This document shows positions 32,507-39,942 of a stretch of DNA of 64,000 bases, piece after piece. Source of the stretch: Deltaproteobacteria bacterium (lineage in GTDB: Bacteria > Desulfobacterota > Deferrisomatia > Deferrisomatales > JACRMM01); NCBI GenBank assembly GCA_016214985.1, contig JACRMM010000014.1:287714-351713 (forward strand). Direction: 5' to 3'. Below the pieces are notes generated by a model. It was not told the DNA's origin. It did not search any database and saw only the letters and a program-made list of their open reading frames with translations. The position numbers were made by a program, and so were the translations under genes. Positions within the stretch are counted from its first letter, which is position 1. Every line of letters begins with the position of its first letter.

Positions 32507-33835
32507 TCACTCCTTCTGAACGGCATTTGTCCGCTGATCCTTGACCCACAAACTTCCCGGCTTTGCCTTCGCGTATCGCTTCAACTGCGCGGCCACGTCG
32601 GAGATCTCGGCCGCGTGGTGAAACTCGCGCGTCTCGTTGGTGACGATCGCGATCGAGAGCGTGACCACGGGGAACTCGGTCCGCACTCCCCGGCGTCCTT
32701 CCGTGACGAGGTAGCCCCGGCTGCGGTCCGCGGCGTCGTAGTACAGGGGCATGATCCGGTCAAACCCCGCGATGATGCGATCCGCGACGTCGACGGCCCG
32801 GTCCGGGGTCGTGACCACGACGAAGTCGTCGCCTCCGATGTGGCCGACGAGGTCATCCGGGTTTCCGACGTCCCCGACGGTCCCCAGCACGAGATCCGCG
32901 ACCTGCCGAATCAGGCTGTCTCCTCGGGAGAACCCGTAGCAGTCATTGAACGCCTTGAAGTGGTCCACATCGAGGTAGAGCACGGCGAGGGGAGCCCGGC
33001 GCCTGACCCGTTCGCTCAGGACCTGCTCCACGCTGACGCTACCCGGCAGGCCCGTCGTGCTGGAGGCGCTCATGCCCGTGCGCGTGCGCTTGAGCAGCCG
33101 GTCGATCCGGGCCGACAGCTCCGAAAGGCTGAACGGTTTGGTGACGTAGTCGTCGGCGCCGAGCTCCAGCGCGCGCACCTTGTCCTCGTCCCGGCGGCGG
33201 GCCGAGAAGACGATGATCGGGATGAGGTTCACCGCGGGATCGGCCTTGAGGGCCCGAATGACGTCGAAGCCGTCCATGCCGGGCATGTTGATGTCGAGGA
33301 GCAGAAGATCGGGATGCAGCGTCTTCGTCTTGTCCACAGCCTCCGGCCCGTCGAACGCCACGAGCGGAATCATCCCCATCCCGGAGATGATGTGGGAGCC
33401 GAGCAGGACGATGTTCTGGTCGTCGTCGACCACGAGGATCCGGGGGATCTGGCTGCCCGCCTCGGCGCGGCCCACCTCGCGTTCGGCCAGGAGCGTCAAG
33501 AGGCGCGCTGGATCCACGGGCCTGGGAATCAGCGCTTGGGACGCACTTCGTCCCTCCCCGCCCAGGGGCGGCGCGTCTCCCGCGAGGACGACCACCGAGT
33601 CCTGAGGGCCGAGGTGATGCCGCAGCACCTCGCAGAGCTCTCCCACATCGGGCGCGCCGCCCTCGCAGCACCACAGCACCGCCGCCCAGGGCGGCGACTG
33701 GAACGTGGCGTCGAGGAACGCCCCCCGATCGGTGAACTCCGTGGGGGGATACCCCTCCGCCGACAGCGCGTCGGCCACCGGACCCGTCTCTCCACTCGGG
33801 CCCAAGAGGTACACAGAGCCTCGCGGTTCGGTCAT
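32507..33835 (-). CDS. Receiver-GGDEF response regulator (diguanylate cyclase)
   Basis: 442 residues: a degenerate receiver-like domain (about 5-125, no acidic pocket), a true receiver (about 132-250) with VVDDDQN, LLLDINMPGMDGFD, IVFSARR and YVTKPFS, then a GGDEF domain (about 275-430) with LYLDVDHFKAFNDCYG and the signature GHIGGDDF. GGDDF keeps the key Gly-Gly-Asp but has Asp for Glu at the fourth position; activity is plausible, not certain. The I-site RxxD is missing. The ATG overlaps the TGA of the kinase gene upstream (ATGA), so this is a two-component pair producing c-di-GMP on signal. The transglycosylase gene starts 1 nt after its stop. Confidence 0.9.
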   Translation of the reverse strand: MTEPRGSVYLLGPSGETGPVADALSAEGYPPTEFTDRGAFLDATFQSPPWAAVLWCCEGGAPDVGELCEVLRHHLGPQDSVVVLAGDAPPLGGEGRSASQALIPRPVDPARLLTLLAEREVGRAEAGSQIPRILVVDDDQNIVLLGSHIISGMGMIPLVAFDGPEAVDKTKTLHPDLLLLDINMPGMDGFDVIRALKADPAVNLIPIIVFSARRRDEDKVRALELGADDYVTKPFSLSELSARIDRLLKRTRTGMSASSTTGLPGSVSVEQVLSERVRRRAPLAVLYLDVDHFKAFNDCYGFSRGDSLIRQVADLVLGTVGDVGNPDDLVGHIGGDDFVVVTTPDRAVDVADRIIAGFDRIMPLYYDAADRSRGYLVTEGRRGVRTEFPVVTLSIAIVTNETREFHHAAEISDVAAQLKRYAKAKPGSLWVKDQRTNAVQKE

Positions 33836-35301
33836 TGCCCGACTCGAGGGACGCTGCGCCGGTCGACGGGCAGACTCACCGTGCACACGGTTCCCCTGCC
33901 CACCTCGCTCTCAAACTCGATCATGCCCGCGTGTTCCTCGACGATCATATAGGCTTTGGCGAGCCCGAGCCCCGCCCCGGAGGTCTTGGACGTCACGAAA
34001 GGGTTGAAGATCTCCTCGATCTCTCCCTCCGGGATCCCCACGCCGTTGTCGCCCAGGTGAACCCGAACCCAGTTTCCGGTGCCATCGGTCTCGGCGCGCA
34101 GCCGCCCGCCCGCCGGCATCGCGTCGAGGGCGTTGTCCACGAGTCCCCGGAAGAGCTCTTCGAGCAGTTCCCGGTCTCCGAACATGAAGGGGATCCCCTC
34201 CCCGCAGGTCCGATCGACGCATACCCCCAGGCCATCGCACCGGGACCGAGCCTCCTCGAGCACCCCCTCGAGCACCTCCTCGACGTCGAGCAAAGCAAAG
34301 GCCGGGCGGCGGTGCGCGGTCAGATCGACGTAGTCCTCGATCTCACGGACCATCTGCTCGAGGCGCTGCACCTCGGCCAGAATCACGTCGAGATAGCGCC
34401 GGGAATTCTTGTCGGTCGAGAGGAGGCGCTCGAGCTTTCGAGCAAAGCCGCCGATGGCGATGATGGGGTTTCGGACTTCGTGGGCCACCCCCTCCACCAC
34501 GCGGCCCAGGCTGGCGAGCTTCTTCGATTCGAAGAACTGTCTCTCGAGGGCCTTCTGACGGGTCAGGTCCCGCGCCGCAAACACGAGCCCGCCGCCGTCT
34601 CTTCGGAGGGCAACGATGCCAGCTGGGACCGGCGAGCCTCCCCGCCCCACCAGGAACACTTCCCCTTCGTACGTACCGCCGTCGGAGGCGTCGCGTCGAA
34701 CGGATTCGAGCCAGGGTCCGCGGATGGACGCGTCGACGAGATCCTCGACCGCACGCCCCAGGATCTCCTCCGGCCGGCGCCCGACCAGCCGCGCGGCCGC
34801 GTCGTTGAGGGACCGGACGACGCCGTCGTCGTCGACATCGAACAGCGCCGTGGGAGCGTCCAGGAAGAGGGCCGCCAGTTCGGCCTCCCGGCCCGCCAGG
34901 CACGCTGCCGCCCCGGCCCCCCCCTTCGCGTCGCGCGGGCGGCGGTCGAGGCCCTCGCGAAGGGCGTCGATGAGGCGGTCCGGCCCGACGGGTTTGGCGA
35001 GGTAGTCATCGGCCCCCATCTTGAGGGCACGGACGGCCGTCTGCTCAGACCCCTGCCCCGTAAGGATCACAACCAGGGTCTGGGCGCGCCGCTGCTTGAC
35101 GTGCCGGAGAACCTCGAGTCCGTGGACCTTGGGCAGATTGAGATCGAGCACGATCGCGTCGGGAGAGGCGTCTTCGAACGTCCGAAGGGCCTCCAATCCG
35201 TCGTAGGCCTGAAGACAATCAAAGCCACTGCTCCGCAGCACCTCGGCTACGGAGTCGTTGACGATCCGATTGTCCTCGACCACCAGGACGCGCGGTCCCA
35301 T
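33832..35301 (-). CDS. Receiver-PAS-histidine kinase
   Basis: 489 residues: N-terminal receiver (5-120) with VVEDNRIV, IVLDLNLPKVHG, ILTGQGS and YLAKPVG; PAS (about 145-255); HisKA with VEGVAHEVRNPIIAIGGFAR; HATPase with VDNALDAMPAGG, GDNGVGIPEG and GLGLAKAYMIVEEHAG. No membrane segments, so it is a cytosolic kinase, possibly itself a relay target. The ATG at 35301 is one of two starts; TTG 35310 is nearer to a GGAGGGG site. It overlaps the receiver-GGDEF gene, its likely partner. Confidence 0.9.
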   Translation of the reverse strand: MGPRVLVVEDNRIVNDSVAEVLRSSGFDCLQAYDGLEALRTFEDASPDAIVLDLNLPKVHGLEVLRHVKQRRAQTLVVILTGQGSEQTAVRALKMGADDYLAKPVGPDRLIDALREGLDRRPRDAKGGAGAAACLAGREAELAALFLDAPTALFDVDDDGVVRSLNDAAARLVGRRPEEILGRAVEDLVDASIRGPWLESVRRDASDGGTYEGEVFLVGRGGSPVPAGIVALRRDGGGLVFAARDLTRQKALERQFFESKKLASLGRVVEGVAHEVRNPIIAIGGFARKLERLLSTDKNSRRYLDVILAEVQRLEQMVREIEDYVDLTAHRRPAFALLDVEEVLEGVLEEARSRCDGLGVCVDRTCGEGIPFMFGDRELLEELFRGLVDNALDAMPAGGRLRAETDGTGNWVRVHLGDNGVGIPEGEIEEIFNPFVTSKTSGAGLGLAKAYMIVEEHAGMIEFESEVGRGTVCTVSLPVDRRSVPRVGQ

Positions 35302-35418
35302 GCGCCTCAAACCCCTCCTTGCACGAACGCCGATCCCCGCCTGGGCGACCTCGCCGTCGAGTCTGCGGCGGCGCCGCCGGAAAGGGCACCGAAACCGGCC
35401 CCCTCACGGCGGAGCCCC

Positions 35419-35604
35419 TCACAATTCGTCGGCGTGGCAGCACTTGTACTTGGGCTTCTTCGATCCGCACTCACAGGCGGCACCGTGACACTTGTTAAAG
35501 GCCTTGCCAGAACCGCAGGGACACAGCTCCACGTCCCCTTCGGACACTTGGCAGCCCCTCTTCAGTACGTTGTCTTCGGGATGGAAGAGGTCTTTCTGGC
35601 TCAT
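35419..35604 (-). CDS. SEC-C zinc-motif protein (internal start candidate)
   Basis: 61 residues from ATG 35602-35604, in frame with the HAD gene. It has a near-ideal AAGGAGATCCGC site just upstream, inside the HAD frame. The sequence contains the SEC-C signature CPCGSGKAFNKCHG followed by a second Cys set CECGSKKPKYKCCH, so zinc binding is almost sure. SEC-C modules occur at the end of SecA and in small stand-alone proteins that bind SecB or ribosomes. It could be made independently by internal initiation. Confidence 0.75.
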   Translation of the reverse strand: MSQKDLFHPEDNVLKRGCQVSEGDVELCPCGSGKAFNKCHGAACECGSKKPKYKCCHADEL

Positions 35605-36294
35605 GCGGATCTCCTTCCCCTGCATGGGTTGTGGCAGAAACGATGGGGGTACGCTACCAGAATCCCTTTCGGGGGCAACCGCCCAGAGGTGCGCTGCAAG
35701 CTCCTCCGGGGACGAGACGGCCGGCGGCAACGCCGTGCGGAAGCCCATGAAGGGTACGAGAGCAGCCTGAGAAGCTTCCCGGTCGAGTTCCGAGTCTCCC
35801 ACGTAGAGGGCGTTCTCCGGGCGCACCGCGAAGTTCGCGAGAACCGCCAGCAAGAGGTCCGGGTGCGGCTTGGGGCGCGTCCCGTCACGGATCGTGGCGA
35901 CGAAGTCGAGGTGGGGGCAGAGGCCGGCCGCTCGCAGGACCTGGTGCGCGCTGTCGCCCCGGTTGGTCGCGACAGCGACCTTCATCGGCGGCCGGAGTCT
36001 GGCCAGAACGTCGATCCATCCGGGCTCTGGCTCCATGAACCGCAGGAATGCCGAGAAGTCCACGCGCCGCGCCGCTTCCCGCGCGCGGTCGCGCTGGTGC
36101 GCGGGGAAGAAGACCTCCAGGACCTGCGGGGTCGACAGGGTGTGGAGGAGCCCCAACGGTTCGCGGTCGTCCTCGCTCACCGCAGGGAGTCCGAAGAGTC
36201 CGAAGAGGTGATTGTAGTACGCGAGGTTCGCCCGTTCGGAGCGCACCAGCACGCCATCGCAGTCCAGAATCAGGAGGAGTGGCCGAGCCGCCAT
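35419..36294 (-). CDS. HAD-superfamily phosphatase read through into SEC-C motif
   Basis: 291 codons with no stop between two parts. Residues 1 to about 210 are a haloacid-dehalogenase hydrolase of the phosphoglycolate phosphatase type: nucleophile in LILDCDGVLV (Asp11/Asp13), Thr in VAVATNRGD, Lys in RPKPHPD and the last acidic motif YVGDSELDREA. After a linker (to about 230) comes the 61-residue SEC-C module annotated separately. The start ATG 36294 has no good ribosome binding site. Whether one polypeptide, two, or both are made cannot be seen from the sequence alone. Confidence 0.85.
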   Translation of the reverse strand: MAARPLLLILDCDGVLVRSERANLAYYNHLFGLFGLPAVSEDDREPLGLLHTLSTPQVLEVFFPAHQRDRAREAARRVDFSAFLRFMEPEPGWIDVLARLRPPMKVAVATNRGDSAHQVLRAAGLCPHLDFVATIRDGTRPKPHPDLLLAVLANFAVRPENALYVGDSELDREASQAALVPFMGFRTALPPAVSSPEELAAHLWAVAPERDSGSVPPSFLPQPMQGKEIRMSQKDLFHPEDNVLKRGCQVSEGDVELCPCGSGKAFNKCHGAACECGSKKPKYKCCHADEL

Positions 36295-36359
36295 GGCCGG
36301 AGCATACAGGGACGGCCGCTGCCGGTGCAACCCGCTTCTGAGGCCGCTTCAGGGAGGCG

Positions 36360-37385
36360 TCAGTGTCGGCTGGCGATCCCGTTGAACCCTGCGGATCTCG
36401 CGGACCCTTGGCGGTTGGCGCGAGCTTCTGGGGCGCCGCCCTGCGGATGAAGCTCCGGGAAGTAGCAGGTGAGGGGATGGCAGGGGCGGTCGAAGCGCTC
36501 CTCGTAGGCGCGGCGGCACTGATCCGGGGAGAGTCTTGTTCGCAGGACCTCTGCGACGAGCCGGACGTTCGCCACCTTTCCCGCGGTGGGTCCTCCCCGC
36601 CCCACGAGCTTCAGCGCGCGCACCCCGAGGCGCCTGAGAGTCTCCAGGGCACAGAGACCGCACCCCAGCCGGCGGTCGGCCTCGCGCCAGGAGGCGTGCC
36701 ACTGCGAGCAGGGGTGAGCGCCGGAAAGGGGTGGTCCCGCGACGCACGACAGTTCGTAGAAAACCTCGCACGGCCACCGCTGCGTCGGGCTCACGTGCTG
36801 AAATGTGCAGTAGCCCTCTTCGTTGGGGCACTTTCCGATGAGGACGAATGCCTCGAAGAGGATTTCGCAGTGGCATTCTACGATCGCGCCGATCTCCGCG
36901 AGGGTGAGGTGGCGGGGCAGGACAGCCCTCGTGATCCCCCACCGTCCGAGGAAGCCAAAGGCCGCTCGATTCATGGCACCGGCGAGGGTCGAGAGCGTGA
37001 CCTCCAAGGGAAGCCGAGCCTCTCTCAATCGGAGGAGCAGGCCGGGGTCACCGACGATGACGCCCGCTGCTCCCCACTTCGAGGCCCGTTCGGCGAGCCC
37101 CATCAGGACTCGGTACGCGGATGGATCGTAGAGCGGTGCGTTGAGGACCAGGTGGGTCCGGGCGCCCCGTCGAGCCGCCTCAGCCACCGACTCCGCAAAG
37201 GCGCCCTCCGAGGAAACCTGCGCGGAGGAGAAGGTTCGCTGATTTGCGGAGAGGATCGAACCCTTCCATCCCTCGGGTCGAACGCCTCCGTACAGTTCGT
37301 GCGCACCGGCCCGCACGAGCGGCTCCACCTCCTCGGGGCGGTCGAAGGGTGAGAGGATCGTCAGGGGTCTCGAGTCGTCGGTCAT
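36360..37385 (-). CDS. Peptidase U32 family protein
   Basis: 341 residues. The U32 fold appears as LTILSPFDRPEEVEPLVRAG, ELYGGVRPEGW, VLNAPLYDPSAY and GVIVGDPGLLLRLREAR, with the cysteine-rich block GKCPNEEGYCTFQHV in the second half and CSQWHASW/CGLCALETLRRLG, typical of RlhA/UbiU/TrhP-like members that carry a [4Fe-4S] cluster and function in RNA or quinone hydroxylation. The exact role cannot be told. I chose ATG 37385; there is no strong ribosome binding site, but the protein begins at conserved sequence. The frame stays open upstream as a shadow of the next gene. Confidence 0.85.
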   Translation of the reverse strand: MTDDSRPLTILSPFDRPEEVEPLVRAGAHELYGGVRPEGWKGSILSANQRTFSSAQVSSEGAFAESVAEAARRGARTHLVLNAPLYDPSAYRVLMGLAERASKWGAAGVIVGDPGLLLRLREARLPLEVTLSTLAGAMNRAAFGFLGRWGITRAVLPRHLTLAEIGAIVECHCEILFEAFVLIGKCPNEEGYCTFQHVSPTQRWPCEVFYELSCVAGPPLSGAHPCSQWHASWREADRRLGCGLCALETLRRLGVRALKLVGRGGPTAGKVANVRLVAEVLRTRLSPDQCRRAYEERFDRPCHPLTCYFPELHPQGGAPEARANRQGSARSAGFNGIASRH

Positions 37386-37428
37386 GGGTCCGTCCGCGCG
37401 ACGGGTCGCGGGCGAAGGAACACGGCGG

Positions 37429-38175
37429 TCATCGGACGCCGCGAGGCTTCCAGAGCTTCTCGTAGCGGCGGTCCCACCAGGAGGGATCTTCGTCTGCACC
37501 GAGAGCCTCACCCGCGACCACGAGGGCCAGGGTGGGCTCAGGGTTCGACGAGTCGATTCCGAAGGGATCCCGATCACCGACCAGGTCGCAGATCGTGCCG
37601 AGCGTGCCGCACGTCACGCGCTCACCCGGGCACGAGAGCTCCTCCAGGAGCGCGATCGGGACGTCTCGACCGAACCCCTCGCGGAGCTCCTCTACCAGGC
37701 GCGGGAGCGGGAGATCGTTCATGTAGACGACGAGCGTGTGGCCCGGCTGCGCGTATCGAGCCAGCCGGACACGCCCCTCGGCCGTGAACGCCCGAGGGCT
37801 CGTCAGAACGGTGGCGTGGGCCACGCCGGCGAGGTCGAAGGTCTTCTTGAGCACCGCCGCGGCCGCGGCGTGGGCGCCGACCCCGGGTACGACCCGTGCC
37901 CGGTCTCCAAAGTGGGCAACGAAGGACTGAAACGGAGAGAACGAGCCGAAATCACCCGGTAGGAGAAACGTCACGCCACCGCGGGGCAACCGCTCCTCCA
38001 CCCACGCAACGACCGACGCGTGCGCCATCTGGAACGGGCTCTCGACCTCCTTACCCTCCAGGAGGGCTGCGAAGCTTCGCCGGAAGGTTGCGGGGGCGAG
38101 CACGAAGCGGCTCTGTGCCAGGGCCGCGTGGCCGGCGAGGGTGAGCAGGCCCGGATCGCCCGGGCCCGCGGCCAC
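37429..38175 (-). CDS. Tetrapyrrole methylase, CobM/CbiF-like
   Basis: 248 residues as drawn. It is a SAM-dependent tetrapyrrole methylase resembling precorrin-4 C11-methyltransferase: AAGPGDPGLLTLAG at the start, LLPGDFGSF, RVVPGVGAHAAAAAVL, TSPRAFT, and the C-terminal ERVTCGTLGTI and LALVVAGEALGA. The first canonical codon is GTG 38175, but the conserved strand before it (PVHFV) is encoded in frame upstream without any ATG/GTG/TTG, so translation may begin at a non-standard codon near 38190. No other cobalamin gene is in the window, so the role is unproven. It follows the second MglA by about 20 nt. Confidence 0.7.
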   Translation of the reverse strand: MAAGPGDPGLLTLAGHAALAQSRFVLAPATFRRSFAALLEGKEVESPFQMAHASVVAWVEERLPRGGVTFLLPGDFGSFSPFQSFVAHFGDRARVVPGVGAHAAAAAVLKKTFDLAGVAHATVLTSPRAFTAEGRVRLARYAQPGHTLVVYMNDLPLPRLVEELREGFGRDVPIALLEELSCPGERVTCGTLGTICDLVGDRDPFGIDSSNPEPTLALVVAGEALGADEDPSWWDRRYEKLWKPRGVR

Positions 38176-38195
38176 GAAGTGGACCGGGAGCGTGG

Positions 38196-39179
38196 TTAGC
38201 CCTTTCCGAAGAGCCGGGCGAAAAAGCCGGCCCGCTTGGCGGGCGGCGCCGTTGGTGATTCAACGGCCGCGGGCTGAGGCGGCCGAGCATCGCCCAAGAG
38301 TTCCCGCACCAGGACCTGGCCGCGGCCGCCCTGGTACGTGACGCGCACGTCCACCGTGACCTGGACCCCTTGGACGCCGGCCTCGAGCTGAAGATCGAGC
38401 GGCACGCCGACGGTGACCGTGTGGGAGCCGGGTCCTCGAATCGCGAGAGCGACGCTGCGCTCGATTCCCGGGGCGCGGGCGGGCATGGGCTCCCCGCCAA
38501 CGGGTGCCGCCCCGATTCGAAACTCTCCGCCCGCAACCGGCTCGGGCTCCTCCTGGGGCGCGAGCGGCCGGGCCGCCTGGGGCGCGGCACCCCTCTGCTT
38601 GCGCTGGAGCTCTTCGAGCACCATCCGGCAGATGGCCTTCATGGCCTCCATGACCCCTTCGCCCGTGGTGGCGCACGTCTCGAAATCGGGAACGCCCTGC
38701 GGATTCAAGAGCCGCCGCATCTCCTCGACCGATTGCGCACCGGGGATGTCGCGCTTGTTGTACTGGATGACGAAGGGGACGGACTCGGCTTCAATCCCGT
38801 GCGCCTTGAGGTTCTCCTTTAGATTGGCCAGACTCTCGAGGTTCTGCTCCATCATGCCGGGCTGCGAATCCGCGACGAACACGACGCCGTCGGCCCCTTT
38901 GAGCACCAGCTTTCGGGTCGTGTTGTAGAAGACCTGACCGGGAACCGTGTAGAAGTTGAATTTGACCTTGAACCCCCCGATCTGTCCGAACTCCACGGGG
39001 AAGAAGTCGAAGAAGAGGGTGCGGTCCGTCTCCGTCGCGAGGCTCACGAGCTTGCCCTTGTTCTTCGGGCTGATGCGCGTGTGGACCAGCTGGATACTGG
39101 TCGTCTTTCCCGACAGACCCGGCCCGTAGTAGACGATCTTAGCCGTCATCTCACGGGCGGCGTAATTGAAGATGGCCAT
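38196..39179 (-). CDS. MglA-like GTPase with long C-terminal extension
   Basis: 327 residues. The first 195 are an MglA-type GTPase: YYGPGLSGKTT, LATETDRTLFFDFFP, YTVPGQVFYNTTRK and YNKRDIP. The rest is an extension absent from canonical MglA: a Pro/Ala linker (about 200-235), a beta-rich domain (RSVALAIRGPGSHTVTVGVP, VQVTVDVRVTYQGG) and a short basic-aromatic tail FFARLFGKG that might associate with membrane. No roadblock gene is adjacent. It starts 4 nt after tlyA, in the dxs operon. Confidence 0.9.
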   Translation of the reverse strand: MAIFNYAAREMTAKIVYYGPGLSGKTTSIQLVHTRISPKNKGKLVSLATETDRTLFFDFFPVEFGQIGGFKVKFNFYTVPGQVFYNTTRKLVLKGADGVVFVADSQPGMMEQNLESLANLKENLKAHGIEAESVPFVIQYNKRDIPGAQSVEEMRRLLNPQGVPDFETCATTGEGVMEAMKAICRMVLEELQRKQRGAAPQAARPLAPQEEPEPVAGGEFRIGAAPVGGEPMPARAPGIERSVALAIRGPGSHTVTVGVPLDLQLEAGVQGVQVTVDVRVTYQGGRGQVLVRELLGDARPPQPAAVESPTAPPAKRAGFFARLFGKG

Positions 39180-39183
39180 GTGC

Positions 39184-39942
39184 TCATCCCCCTCGCGCCG
39201 ACATGCGGCGTCGCCTCAAGTGAACGAGGTACTCGATGTTTCCCTTCTTGGCGCCCGGGGCCGGAGATTCCAGCGTCCCGAGAACCTCGAATCCGACCTC
39301 TTCCGCCGTTCGGCAGACCTGCTCCACCGCTCCGTGGCGCAACCCCGCGTCCCGGACGACGCCCCCCTTCCCTACGAGCCCCTTGCCGACCTCGAACTGC
39401 GGCTTCACGAGCACGATGGCATCCCCTCCCGCGGACAGCAACTCCCCCACCTTGGGGAGCACGAGCCGGAGGGAGATGAAGGACGTGTCCGCCACGACGA
39501 GATCCACCGGCTCCGGGATGGCCTCCCGCAGCAGGGTGCGGATGTTCTGCCTCTCGAGGCTCACGACGCGAGGGTCCTCCCTGAGCTTCCACGCCAACTG
39601 GCCGTAGCCTACGTCCACCGCGAAGACCCGTCGAGCGCCCCGCTGGAGCAGACAGTCCGTAAACCCGCCAGTGCTGGCCCCCACATCCACGCACGAGAGG
39701 CCTCGCGGGTCGACCGCGAACGCGTCGAGAGCCGCCGCCAGCTTGAGCCCCCCGCGGCTCACGTACGGACAGACCTCCCCCTTGAGTCGCAAGGCCGCGT
39801 CTGTGGCCACCCGCTCAGCGGGCTTGGACACCCGGTGGTCGTCCACGACCACGAGCCCTGCGAGGATCAGTGCCTGGGCTCTCTCCCGCGTCGGCGCGAG
39901 GCCCCTCTCGACGAGTAGTGCGTCGACCCGGACCCGGCTCAA
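39184..39942 (-). CDS. tlyA: TlyA-type rRNA 2'-O-methyltransferase (S4 domain)
   Basis: 252 residues. An N-terminal S4 RNA-binding domain (VDALLVERGLAPTRERAQAL) is followed by an FtsJ-like SAM domain with VDVGASTGGFTDCLLQRGA, AVDVGYGQL and the catalytic-region VADTSFISL, KPQFEVGKG. TlyA methylates 16S and 23S rRNA cytidines; some members are annotated as hemolysin A. The TTG at 39940-39942 overlaps the dxs TGA and is the only sensible start. It is part of the xseB-ispA-dxs-tlyA operon, a common bacterial order. Confidence 0.93.
   Translation of the reverse strand: MSRVRVDALLVERGLAPTRERAQALILAGLVVVDDHRVSKPAERVATDAALRLKGEVCPYVSRGGLKLAAALDAFAVDPRGLSCVDVGASTGGFTDCLLQRGARRVFAVDVGYGQLAWKLREDPRVVSLERQNIRTLLREAIPEPVDLVVADTSFISLRLVLPKVGELLSAGGDAIVLVKPQFEVGKGLVGKGGVVRDAGLRHGAVEQVCRTAEEVGFEVLGTLESPAPGAKKGNIEYLVHLRRRRMSARGG

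Noticed and set aside
33835..36450. 871-codon plus-strand frame
   Set aside because: It lies opposite two well-supported kinase and HAD genes and shows only low-complexity sequence.
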